Source: Metaclostridioides mangenotii (GTDB taxonomy: Bacteria; Bacillota; Clostridia; Peptostreptococcales; Peptostreptococcaceae). Taken from it: DNA of 64,000 nucleotides. The notes beneath the pieces were generated by a model, which worked only from the letters and a program-made list of their open reading frames with translations, did no database searches and was not told where the DNA came from. This document shows positions 18,167 through 26,106 of this stretch, piece after piece (position 1 is the stretch's first letter; every line of letters starts with the position of its first letter). Location: positions 186,001-250,000 of the forward strand of contig NZ_JAGGJX010000002.1 of NCBI RefSeq assembly GCF_017873185.1, read 5' to 3'. The position numbers and the translations under genes were made by a program.

Positions 18167-18557
18167 TTATTTCCGAAATAAAGATATTTTTTCTGTTTTA
18201 TTATTCCATTCAATAATAACTAAATATTTATTGTTTTTCTTATTTAGGTGATCTTCAATGTTGCTTTTACCTATAATTTTATCATTAAATTCAGTTAAGC
18301 TATCTTCAATTCGAGTTATCTCATCTCCATTTTCAATTATTTTGCAAATGTATTTTATTTCTTCTCCCTTTTTAATTTTATCTTTATATATTACTTCTAA
18401 ATTTCTTATGTCATTTTTTTGAACTGTGTATTTAGCGGCCCAATTTGATGACTCACCAGTAAATACGATTGCTCCATTATTTAAATAAAATAAAGTACCG
18501 AAAATAATGAATAATAAGGATATTAAAGAAATTAATAAGAATCTATTTTTATTTATA
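18167..18557 (-). CDS. Membrane-anchored small protein, start codon probably lost
   Basis: About 130 aa: NKNRFLLISLISLLFIIFGT membrane anchor then a soluble domain (GAIVFTGESSNWAAKY, EEIKYICKIIENGDEI, KYLVIIEWNNKTEKISLF). AAGGAGGTG lies 8 bases before an ATA codon at 18557, which is where the start belongs; ATG has apparently become ATA. The frame stays open to an ATG at 18583 that lies upstream of the ribosome site. It sits just upstream of the broken secreted-protein gene and in the same direction. The GESSNWAAKY segment recalls small Bacillus/Clostridium lipoprotein-like domains; not assigned. Confidence 0.5.
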
Positions 18558-18752
18558 ACTAACACCTCCTTACAAATTTTCAAATATTATATTCTGAATA
18601 TAGATAAAATTAAATAATACGATTTATACATGTATACTAAAATAAATAAAAATATTCAATAATTTTAGCAAAACTGGTCGTTTAAAGTGTATAATTGGGA
18701 AAGAATGTATATATATAATATAAGTTTTTATTTTTATAAGTGAGTATTTCAA

Positions 18753-18806
18753 AAATATATATATAGAAAAGTAGTTGGATGGTTGGAAGAGAGAAAATTT
18801 ATGTAG
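18753..18806 (+). pseudogene. Amidase C-terminal tail fragment
   Basis: KYIYRKVVGWLEERKFM-stop, preceded by non-matching AT-rich DNA. Confidence 0.6.
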
Positions 18807-18920
18807 ATTGTAATGGGCTAACAAAATATAAATTATAAATCAGAATAGTAAAAAAAGAGCTAGTAATAATAATATTACTACCCTATATTATCTACATTAA
18901 TTAATTAATATTTAAATAAT

Positions 18921-19040
18921 TTATTCTCTGCAACAAGTGCAACAACTAAAACAGCGGCAACATTTGCTGCATATACGTCTTCTTGAAAATCTTCTTCTGC
19001 AACATGAGCATCTTATGCAACAACATAAAAATCTTTCCAT
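18921..19040 (-). CDS. Cys/Arg-rich mini-protein, copy 2
   Basis: 39 aa with 13 Cys and 12 Arg: MERFLCCCIRCSCC, RRRFSRRRICSKC and an end CCTCCRE. Same length, AAGGTGTTTATATGG start context and core as copies 1 and 3. Differences from copy 1 (Ile/Ser to Cys in the N-terminal part) keep the frame open and add Cys, which suggests selection for Cys content rather than decay. A hairpin (19063-19089) lies upstream of the ribosome site. Neighbour on the 5' side is the broken MDCNDK copy. Function unknown. Confidence 0.68.
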   Translation of the reverse strand: MERFLCCCIRCSCCRRRFSRRRICSKCCRCFSCCTCCRE

Positions 19041-19062
19041 ATAAACACCTTCCCATTAAATT

Positions 19063-19089
19063 AATAGGAGTAAAAAAATAACTCCTATT
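19063..19089 (-). promoter_or_regulatory. Inverted repeat upstream of mini-gene copy 2
   Basis: AATAGGAGT / ACTCCTATT with a 9-nt loop, 22 bases before the start codon. Copy 3 keeps the hairpin (24982-25003) with a matching A:T for G:C change. Confidence 0.5.
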
Positions 19090-19273
19090 GTATGGTATTA
19101 AAATACATTATTAATGTTAATTCTACATTATCCATTAAACAATTACATAAAAACTGATATACTATGTAGCATATAAAAGATTTTAAAAGTTATACAGCAG
19201 AGAAGCTATTTGTAATAGGTTGAATATCAGAGGAAGATTTACATAAAAATAATAATTATAATCAATAACTATG

Positions 19274-19471
19274 CTATCTTTTTTTCGCTTGTATCTCTAA
19301 TAAGCAGATATGGTTTTTCAGTATTTCTAATTGTGCTTCAATTTCATCTTCTTGATTGTCATTACTATTTAAAACTGTTTCTTGTGCAGCTGAAGTTGAA
19401 ATATTTTGTCCTATATTTCAAGATCCTTTTAAGCAATTTTTATTTGTTTTGTCATTACAATCCATATCCAT
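19274..19471 (-). pseudogene. MDCNDK gene, internally deleted copy
   Basis: Reads MDMDCNDKTNKNCLKGS-stop, then directly NIGQNISTSAAQE and LEILKNHICLLE to the end. Relative to 4332-4640 the central hydrophobic segment (PPKQF to GNFIV) is missing and a TGA sits at the join. It is in the same position and orientation relative to mini-gene copy 2 as the intact gene is to copy 1. Confidence 0.75.
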
Positions 19472-19690
19472 CACCTTCCTTATTATTTATAATATGAAAA
19501 TATTAATTGATAGTGAGAGTAAATTTTTATTATTTTGTGATAAGTTTCTAAAAATAATAAAAAATATGTCATCTTTATTAAAAAGATGACATGAAATATA
19601 GTTCTATTTAAAGCATTCTAGGGATTGATATAGAGTAGTAATTAAATAATTCTACTCTAGTATACTATATAGAAAATAATATATTATTGT

Positions 19691-19729
19691 GAATGGTATA
19701 AATATTTAAAAGATAGAAAATTAATTTAG
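19691..19729 (+). pseudogene. Amidase C-terminal tail fragment
   Basis: EWYKYLKDRKLI-stop, followed by an AAAAGGGTAGC hairpin at 19736. Confidence 0.5.
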
Positions 19730-19735
19730 ATATGT

Positions 19736-19764
19736 AAAAGGGTAGCTTAATTGCTGCCCTTTTA
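19736..19764. terminator. GGGTAGC-type terminator
   Basis: AAAAGGGTAGC-TTAATT-GCTGCCCTTTT; bidirectional, also serving the ferritin-like gene on the other strand. Confidence 0.75.
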
Positions 19765-19770
19765 TTGCAT

Positions 19771-20247
19771 TTACACTATATTTGCAAATTGCATAAGTAA
19801 AGAATTATATAAGTTTGTATGATTCAGCTCATCGGATATAATACTTGAAATCGTACTTCTATCAGAAGATGATGATAAGCCATTCATTATAAGTCTATAT
19901 TTTTTAACGGAGTCTAAATTTTCCATGAGTGCGTTTTCTATTCCGGCAGTAAGATTAACTGGTGGATAAAAAACCCCATAATAAATCGAGGGATAAGACC
20001 CAGTAAGTCGAAAATATAAATTTTGTAGCAAGTCAAGATGTTTTAGTTCCTCATCCCTTATATATTCTAAAAGTATTATTATTTCTTTTGCCTCGGATAG
20101 AGAAAGAGATGGTATAGGAGAAAGTTCTGATATCATAACATGGTCAATCAACCATTGAAAAAATTGCAAATGTTTTTCTTTAGATATTATAGATTCACCA
20201 ATCATATTTATTGTATTTTTCAATTGGTTAGTATCTGAGTCAGGCAT
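19771..20247 (-). CDS. Ferritin-like domain protein, copy 1
   Basis: 158 aa, all-helical. Two Glu-x-x-His type motifs are present: RDEELKHLDLLQNLYFRLTG around 66-85 and SIISDELNHTNLYN around 138-151, the spacing expected of a four-helix di-metal bundle. AGGAGG lies 8 bases before the ATG. It is divergent from the DNA ligase at 20367, with 119 bases between; the same divergent pair recurs at 25470/26107. The PPVNLTAGIENALMENLDSVKKYR segment is conserved in the second copy. Function unknown; relatives include Bacillus and Clostridium spore-associated ferritin-like proteins, a weak resemblance. Confidence 0.75.
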   Translation of the reverse strand: MPDSDTNQLKNTINMIGESIISKEKHLQFFQWLIDHVMISELSPIPSLSLSEAKEIIILLEYIRDEELKHLDLLQNLYFRLTGSYPSIYYGVFYPPVNLTAGIENALMENLDSVKKYRLIMNGLSSSSDRSTISSIISDELNHTNLYNSLLMQFANIV

Positions 20248-20366
20248 AAATAACCTCCTAAATAGCTTTACTATAGATATATGTTCTAATTAAAGTTTTG
20301 TATACTTTTTGTTGTATGCCTAAAATAACCCGTAATTGACCATACTACCCATAGGAGGTTGATTGT

Positions 20367-21268
20367 ATGGATATATTCGATGAAAAAGGAATCAAACCAA
20401 TGTTAATAGCAGAGATGCAGGAGGCTTTTGACTCTCCAGATTATATTTACGAATTAAAATTAGATGGAATTAGATGTATTGCTTATTTAGATAATGATAG
20501 TACAGATTTAAGAAACAAAAGAGATTTTAAACTAATCCCAAGATTTCCGGAACTAGACCAGTTACATAGGTATGTTAATGAAAATTGTATTTTAGATGGA
20601 GAATTAATAGCCATGAAAAACGGAGTACCAGACTTTTATGAATTGCAAAGAAGAACATTATTTTCAGATCCTTTCAAAATGCAAATATCTGCAAAGAAGT
20701 ATCCAGTAAGTTTCATTGCATATGACATCATATATTATAAGGATAAGTTAGTTACAGATTTACCTTTAATAGAGCGTAAGAAATTATTGGAGAAGACTAT
20801 AAATGAGATGGATAGATTTGCGATATCTAGATATATAGAAACTAACGGAAAAGCATTATATCAAGTAGCAGAACAACAGAAACTAGAAGGTATTGTCGCA
20901 AAAGACAAGAACAGCAAGTATTGGTTTGATAAAAAGAGTAAAGACTGGATTAAAATTAAGTATATGAAAGATATTTCGTCGTGTGCAGTTATATACTTAA
21001 AGAGAACAACATGACTAGTTTGGTTATAGCACAATATAATGATAGTAACGAACTAGTTTACAAGGGACATGTGACTTTAGGTGTTAGTCTTAGAATACTT
21101 ATTCAATATAAATATAAAAAGACTGGATTACCACCAATCAAAAACGTTCCTTCAGGATCAGGCAATGAGGATGCGGTTTGGATAGAACCAACTCTTGTAT
21201 GTACAGTAGAGTATATGCCAAATGAAAAAGGCTCTTTAAGGCAACCAACCAGTATTAAAGGGAATTAG
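20367..21268 (+). pseudogene. ATP-dependent DNA ligase split by a frameshift
   Basis: LigD-type ligase: joins nicked DNA using ATP. The first frame (20367-21014) has motif I ELKLDGIR with adenylated Lys31, LDGELI, YDIIYY, EGIVAKD and motif V WIKIKY. After YMKD the frame is lost: compared with the fragment at 53665 (DEDFVVCGY), four bases are missing near 20972. The OB-fold continues in another frame, ending SLRQPT before an early stop at 21268 (motif RQPVLKG elsewhere). The two parts overlap as 20367-21014 and 20981-21268. GGAGGTTGATTGT precedes the start. The adenylation domain alone could still fold; most likely inactive. Confidence 0.8.
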
Positions 21269-21458
21269 AGAAGATAAATTACCTAATGAATGTAGAGAGT
21301 AAATAAGAGAAGAATATATTTAATAGATATTTATTCATATATAATCAGCATTTAAACAAATACTATCATTTTAGTGATTTGATGAAAAATAAGAAACTAA
21401 AAGAAGTTCGAAAATTTATCTTTACTTTGATATAATATTGATTAAAAAGGAGATGGAA

Positions 21459-21491
21459 ATGAAAAAATTCGAATATAAATTTATACAATGA
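21459..21491 (+). CDS. Ten-codon leader or DUF4177-type remnant
   Basis: AAGGAGATGGAA precedes ATG, then MKKFEYKFIQ-stop. The peptide looks like the start of DUF4177 proteins, which begin with EYKF, suggesting a truncated gene; it could also act as a leader for the acetyltransferase 14 bases downstream. Confidence 0.35.
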   Translation: MKKFEYKFIQ

Positions 21492-21505
21492 TGGGAGTTT
21501 GTGTA

Positions 21506-22018
21506 ATGCATATAAAAACAAAAAGGTTGTTGATACGAGAATTTGAATTCAAGGATTGGCAAGCTATATATGAGTATACGTCAGATACTAATGTTATGAA
21601 GTATATACCTGAAGGGGTTTTTACTGAAGAAGATGCAAAAAAATTTGTAAATAAAAATAAAGGTGTTAAAGCTGAAAAATTTCCTGTAGTACTAATAGAT
21701 GAAGATATTCTTATAGGGCACATTGTTTTTTATAAGTATTTTGGTGAGCATACTTATGAGATTGGATGGGTTTTTAATCCAAAATATCAAAGTAGAGGGT
21801 ATGCTTCTGAAGCAGCACAAGCCTTCTTGGAATATGGTTTTAAAGAAATGAACTTACATAGGATTATAGCCACTTGTCAGCCTGATAATATTCCATCATA
21901 CCGAGTTATGGAGAAGATTGGAATGAGAAGGGAAGGCTTTTTTAAAAAATGTATTCCAAAAGGTAATGAATGGTGGGATGAATATTATTACGCTATTTTA
22001 GAGGAGAATTTCAAATGA
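21506..22018 (+). CDS. GNAT-family N-acetyltransferase (RimJ/RimL type)
   Basis: 170 aa from ATG 21506, chosen because MHIKTKRLLIREF is the usual family opening and GGGAG sits 8 bases upstream; the frame is open to 21488. Seen: the beta-4 segment IGWVFNPKYQSRGYASEAAQ, the acetyl-CoA pyrophosphate loop (Q-x-x-G-x-A), YGFKEMNLHRIIATCQPDN and MEKIGMRREGFFKKC. The RimJ/RimL type acetylates N-terminal or side-chain amines of proteins, or small molecules; the substrate here is unknown. It stands alone between ligase remnants, followed by a terminator at 22091. Confidence 0.88.
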   Translation: MHIKTKRLLIREFEFKDWQAIYEYTSDTNVMKYIPEGVFTEEDAKKFVNKNKGVKAEKFPVVLIDEDILIGHIVFYKYFGEHTYEIGWVFNPKYQSRGYASEAAQAFLEYGFKEMNLHRIIATCQPDNIPSYRVMEKIGMRREGFFKKCIPKGNEWWDEYYYAILEENFK

Positions 22019-22090
22019 ACTATAAAAAATTTTCAAATCTTTACTTCTTCGACAAAATGGCGTGATTGTTGAGTAAATATAATTAGTAAA

Positions 22091-22122
22091 GAGGGTAGCT
22101 TTTAGCTACTCTCTTTTATTTT
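22091..22122 (+). terminator. Terminator of the acetyltransferase gene
   Basis: GAGGGTAGCT-TTT-AGCTACTCTC then TTTTATTTTTTTT. Confidence 0.8.
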
Positions 22123-22131
22123 TTTTATAGA

Positions 22132-22302
22132 CTTGCTGCAGAAGAAAAAATAATGTATATTTTAGTATCGTTAGCCCATAATCATGATAAATGTGTTATA
22201 ATCGTAACTCATTCAAAAAAAGTATGTATGTATTTGGATGAAATATGGGGATTAAAATCTGGAAAATTATTATTTCTAAAGGAAAATAATGAAATTGATT
22301 AG
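22132..22302 (+). pseudogene. ABC-transporter ATPase C-terminal fragment
   Basis: Open frame LAAEEKIMYILVSLAHNHDK then CVIIVTHSKKV and SGKLLFLKENNEID-stop. The VTHS switch histidine and the following DEIWGLKSGKL segment identify the end of an ABC ATPase; the Walker A, signature and Walker B parts are absent. Confidence 0.75.
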
Positions 22303-22427
22303 GTTCTGTCTATCAATTTAAATAAGTCCTTTTCTAAAGCAGAAAAGAAATAAGTAAACCAAGAAATAATGATATAATAAGCACAAGAAACAATCGATAA
22401 ATTTGAATTTGACAGGAGGTTAAGTAT

Positions 22428-23009
22428 ATGAATAATATAATTGTTTTACAAGGTGGCGGAAGACCAAAGGGTAATACGGCACAGTTGGTAGATAGTTTTG
22501 TAAAAGGTGCAAAGGAAACAGGACATCAGGTAGAAGTAATATCACTTATAAAAAATGAAGTAAAAGGCTGTATTGGTTGTAATGCCTGCCGATACGGTAA
22601 ACTATGTGTGCAAAAAGACAGCTTTAATGAGCTTGTTCCTAAAATTAAATCAGCTGATTTGCTTGTTTTTGCTTCTCCTCTATATTATTGGACAATATCG
22701 TCAAGAATTAAAGCATTTATAGAAAGGTTTTATTTTATAGCAGAGGAAGACCCTAATCCTCCTCTTGGAAGACACGAGAAATACCCAATAAAGGATTGTG
22801 CATTATTGGTAACGTCTGCGGATAATTTCTTTTGGACTTTTGAGCAAGTAACATCCTATTATAAATATGCTTTTATAAATTACATTGGATTTAATGATAA
22901 AGGAATGCTTCTTGCAGGAGGATGCGGTGATACAAACGGAAAGCCACAGATTGACAGAACAAATCATTTAAAAGATGCTTATGAGTTTGGAAAAAAAGTT
23001 TACTCATAA
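22428..23009 (+). CDS. Flavodoxin-fold NAD(P)H-dependent FMN reductase family protein
   Basis: 193 aa. N-terminal VLQGGGRPKGNTAQLVDSFV is the FMN phosphate-binding loop, followed by GCIGCNACRYGKLCVQKD (a CxxC motif typical of iron-sulfur flavoprotein relatives) and FASPLYYWTISSRIKAFIERF. AGGAGG is 6-8 bases before the ATG. The family moves electrons from NAD(P)H through FMN to small substrates such as quinones or azo compounds; substrate unknown. A second member of the superfamily lies at 57710. Confidence 0.9.
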   Translation: MNNIIVLQGGGRPKGNTAQLVDSFVKGAKETGHQVEVISLIKNEVKGCIGCNACRYGKLCVQKDSFNELVPKIKSADLLVFASPLYYWTISSRIKAFIERFYFIAEEDPNPPLGRHEKYPIKDCALLVTSADNFFWTFEQVTSYYKYAFINYIGFNDKGMLLAGGCGDTNGKPQIDRTNHLKDAYEFGKKVYS

Positions 23010-23058
23010 TAGTGAAAGCTTCCATTTTACAGAATAATACTCACAAATCAAAGACAAA

Positions 23059-23361
23059 TTAAAAGAAAATAATATGACTAGTTTAGTAATTGCACAATAT
23101 AATGATAACAACGAATTGATATATAAAGGACACGTTACATTAGGTGTGAGCCTTAGGAAACTAGATCAGTATAAGTATAAAAAAGCTAGTGATCCACCTA
23201 TTAAGTACGTTCCAAGTGGATCAAATAATGAGGATGCTATATGGATAGAGCCTACCTTAGTTGCTACTGTAGAGTATATGCCAAATGACAGAGGATCTTT
23301 AAGACAACCAGTTTTAAAAGGTTTTAGAGAAGATAAATCACCGAATGAGTGTAGAGAATAA
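23059..23361 (+). pseudogene. DNA ligase C-terminal (OB-fold) fragment
   Basis: KLKENNMTSLVIAQYND, GHVTLGVSLRKLDQYKYKK, VPSGSNNEDAIWIEPTL, and the terminal RQPVLKGFREDKSPNECRE. This is the intact form of the ligase C-terminus, but the adenylation domain is absent. The internal ATG has no ribosome site. Confidence 0.8.
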
Positions 23362-23364
23362 ATA

Positions 23365-23397
23365 AGAGTAGCGTGAGTGATAGCTACTCTATTTTTT
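23365..23397 (+). terminator. Terminator after the ligase fragment
   Basis: AGAGTAGC-N11-GCTACTCT followed by ATTTTTTG. Confidence 0.75.
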
Positions 23398-23541
23398 GTT
23401 TAGATTTTGTTTAAATTTTCCAGTTATTTTAAAAAATGACCAGTTTTGTCAAAACTATATATTAATAATATAAATCATGTTACTTTAAAAATTGAGCGAA
23501 CTTTTAACATATATTTAAAATAATATAAGGAGATTTATAGT

Positions 23542-23988
23542 ATGAAAAACAAAAAAATCGTATCTTTATTCGTTGCATTTACTCTGTTTTGTACAAGTAT
23601 TAATTTTTCTTTTGCAGAAACTGATACAGAAGACTCAGTGATTGAAATCACTAATGAATCAAAAGAAGAGAATTCTTCAGAGGGAAGTGTAAAAGATGAA
23701 TCTGAATTAGGGATGTTAAAAGGTTGGATATTAAAAAAATGGTCAAGCAGTACAGGACTTATCGGAATTGCAAGAAAAGGAGTTATATTTGCTGTATTAA
23801 TAGTAGCAGTCTACTTAGATCGTTTAATAAGCAATGGCACATGAGTGTTTAGAACGCTTGTGTGCTATTTTTATATAGAAAATGAGGGGCTTAGCATATT
23901 AGAAAATTGCAGTCAAATAGGTATTAAAGTGCCTGTTCAGATACAAAACGCTTTAGAACAATTAAAGGATAAGGGGGATGATCAGTAA
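23542..23988 (+). pseudogene. Chimeric phage holin with in-frame TGA
   Basis: The first about 60 codons encode a Sec signal peptide (MKNKKIVSLFVAFTLF, cleavage near FAE) and an acidic linker. From about codon 64, KKWSSSTGLIGIARKGVIFA to YLDRLISNGT matches the second half of the toxin-secretion/phage-lysis holin family (TIGR01593 type). There a TGA (23842-23844) replaces the usual Trp, after which the same frame continues VFRTLVCYFYIENEGLSILE to LEQLKDKGDDQ-stop. The final TAA overlaps the amidase ATG, the standard holin-endolysin coupling. The product made is a 100-aa secreted or membrane chimera; the holin is presumably dead. Confidence 0.75.
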
Positions 23989-24780
23989 TGAAAATCGCAA
24001 TAACAGTTGGGCATAGCATACTTACTGTGTACTAGTGCTGATGGAGTAGTAAACGAGTATCAATATTGTAAGATGTTAGCTGATTTTTTAGCGAAAATAC
24101 TTAGATCATCAGGTTGTACGGTAGATGTTATTATCTGTCCAGAGAAACAATTTGCAAAGTCTACAGAGGAAAGAACTTATGAATTATCTCGTATAAATGG
24201 CAAGAAATATGATCTTTGTATAGAGTTACATCTAAATAGCTACAACGGTAGTGCAAAAGGTACAGAGGTGCTATATTGCTCAAATACAGGCAAGATGTAT
24301 GCACAAAGGGTAGTAAATAAATTTGGGACAGTATTTACAAGCAGAGGGGTAAAAGACAGACCAGATTTGTACATGCTTAACTCTACAGACTGCCCTGCTA
24401 TAATGATAGAAACATTCTTCTGTGATAGTAAGAATGACTATGATATAGCTACAAAATTAGGTTATGGAGAAGTTGCTAAACTAATAGCAGAAGGAATATT
24501 AAATAAAACTATTCAAGGAAGTAATAATAAAATGAAAAAGAATTGTGTTTTATATAGTAATGATGCAGACAGAACAATTGCGGAAGTATTTGCATGGAAT
24601 AAAGAAGATTGTGTTGTTATGGACGTAGTAAATTTTAAATCATATACGGCAGAGAACTTATTTGTTGTTGGTGGTAGGACAGAGGAAGCACTAAAGAAAA
24701 TGAATTTACCAGATAGATTCACAGTATTTAATGGTGTAGATAGATGGGATACATTGAATAGGGTATTGTATAGTAGATAA
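23988..24780 (+). pseudogene. N-acetylmuramoyl-L-alanine amidase (Amidase_3 endolysin), frameshifted
   Basis: Cleaves the amide bond between MurNAc and the stem peptide. ATG 23988 gives MKIAITVGHSIL, with the first zinc His, then the frame is lost near 24025 and resumes as CTSADGVVNEYQYCKMLADF with the Glu ligand, ELHLNSYN (His) and AIMIETFF (catalytic Glu). The C-terminal part VLYSNDADRTIAEVF, AENLFVVGG, NLPDRFTVFNGVDRWDTL looks like a cell-wall-binding module and is the part whose copies are scattered through the window. ORF 24007-24780 is open but lacks the first zinc ligand. Terminator at 24779. Confidence 0.8.
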
Positions 24781-24802
24781 GGCTAGTTTAATCGCTAGCC
24801 TT
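24779..24802. terminator. Amidase terminator
   Basis: AAGGCTAG-N7-GCTAGCCTT around the amidase stop codon; also downstream of mini-gene copy 3 on the other strand. Confidence 0.65.
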
Positions 24803-24829
24803 ATCTACATCAATTAGCATTGCAATAAT

Positions 24830-24958
24830 TTAATCTCTGCTACAAGTACAACATCTAGAACAGCGACAACATCTGCTGCATATACATCTTCTTGCAAATC
24901 TTCTTCTACAACCTGGGCATATTACGAAACCGAAGAAGAAAAATCTTTCCTTATCCAT
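24830..24958 (-). CDS. Cys/Arg-rich mini-protein, copy 3
   Basis: 42 aa: MDKERFFFFGFVIC, PGCRRRFARRCIC, SRCCRCSRCCTCSRD. It keeps the CxxCRRRF core, the ICSRC segment and the CCTC end of copies 1 and 2, with a more hydrophobic N-terminus. AAGGTG is 6 bases before the ATG. Located directly after the broken lysis cassette, on the opposite strand; no MDCNDK partner remains beside it. Confidence 0.65.
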   Translation of the reverse strand: MDKERFFFFGFVICPGCRRRFARRCICSRCCRCSRCCTCSRD

Positions 24959-24981
24959 ATAAACACCTTCTTATAAAATTA

Positions 24982-25003
24982 ATAGGAATATAAAAGTATT
25001 CCT
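24982..25003 (-). promoter_or_regulatory. Inverted repeat upstream of mini-gene copy 3
   Basis: TAGGAATA / TATTCCTA, the counterpart of the hairpin at 19063-19089. Confidence 0.45.
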
Positions 25004-25310
25004 AATTATATGGTATGCGCATTACATTATTTTTGTTAATTCTACATTATCCGCTAAATAATTAAAGTTGTAAAAATTTTAAAGGGAAGCTTAATTGCAC
25101 CCTACTCGTGTGTGAACAAAATAGTAAATTGTAAATTGCATAACTGTTAATAGAAAAGCATTTTTAAAAGACATATTTATTAAAAAATAAACTATATAAC
25201 TGGCTTCTTTATAATTATATGAGTATTAATATTTAATGTGAAAAGAAAATTAAAGTCATATATAATTGAACACAAAAAATTAGGAGTTATATATATGTGT
25301 TTTTCTGGAT

Positions 25311-25394
25311 TAGAGAAGTTTCCAGACAATGTGACTAAGTTTGTAGGTAATGGCTTTAAAGAATTGGGTGGTTGGAAAATAGAAAATATATGTA
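25311..25394 (+). pseudogene. Amidase C-terminal tail fragment
   Basis: EKFPDNVTKFVGNGFKE, then after a frame change WLENRKYM-stop. Followed by a GGGTAGC terminator at 25402. Confidence 0.65.
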
Positions 25395-25401
25395 GACAGT
25401 A

Positions 25402-25438
25402 TAAGGGGGTAGCTGAATTGCTACCCTTATTTTTTTTT
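25402..25438. terminator. GGGTAGC-type terminator
   Basis: AAGGGGGTAGC-TGAATT-GCTACCCTTATTTTTTTT. Confidence 0.8.
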
Positions 25439-25469
25439 ATCATTTTTGCAAAAACAGATAAAAATTATT

Positions 25470-25991
25470 CTATCGCTGTATATGTATATTAAGATTTCGC
25501 TCAATTTGAATGCGTATTAATTTTGAATTCACATAATTAAGCAAGGTCCCATGAATTAATTCATCAGATATTATACTAAAGAGTGCATCTCTGTAGTAAA
25601 AATTTGGTAATCCAAACATTATGACTCTTAATTGCTTTATATACCCAGTAGTTTTTACAATGGCATCGTATACACCTGTAAATAAATCTCTCGGCGGAAC
25701 AAAATAAAAACCTTGTTTAATATTGGCAAAAGTACCTGTCAATTGATAATATATTTCTTTCAATAAATTGCTATTATTAATGGTATCGTTTTTTAGTGTT
25801 TCAATTATTTCTAGAATATCATATATTTCTTCAAGATTAGGTGAGGGTAAAGTTTGTAGTTCTGAAATAGGTATTCTATCGCCTAACCAATTATATAAAA
25901 GTAGATCTTGCTCCATAGCGTTTATTGTATCCTGTATTAAATTTATTGAATTTTGTAATTGAATAGGATTTGGGTAAATATTCTCATACAT
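25470..25991 (-). CDS. Ferritin-like domain protein, copy 2
   Basis: 173 aa, paralogue of 19771-20247: shared NLLKEIYYQLTG, PPRDLFTGVYDAI, YIKQLRVIMFGLPN and SIISDELIHGTLLNY. The second DELxH motif is kept but the first EExxH is replaced (ETLKNDTINN), so a normal di-metal site is unlikely. AGGAGG precedes the ATG. It is divergent from a truncated DNA ligase, repeating the arrangement of copy 1. Confidence 0.7.
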   Translation of the reverse strand: MYENIYPNPIQLQNSINLIQDTINAMEQDLLLYNWLGDRIPISELQTLPSPNLEEIYDILEIIETLKNDTINNSNLLKEIYYQLTGTFANIKQGFYFVPPRDLFTGVYDAIVKTTGYIKQLRVIMFGLPNFYYRDALFSIISDELIHGTLLNYVNSKLIRIQIERNLNIHIQR

Positions 25992-26106
25992 AATAAACCT
26001 CCTAAATAATGTTTTACTATATATATGTTATTAAATTTGGGTGCATTCATTGAAAAGAAGCTTAAAATTACTTACCATTGTCCATACTAACTTAAGAGGT
26101 GATTGT

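Noticed and set aside
25238-25492. 84-codon frame containing FPDNVTKFVG
   Set aside because: It joins an amidase-tail remnant, its terminator hairpin and unrelated DNA; not a gene as drawn.
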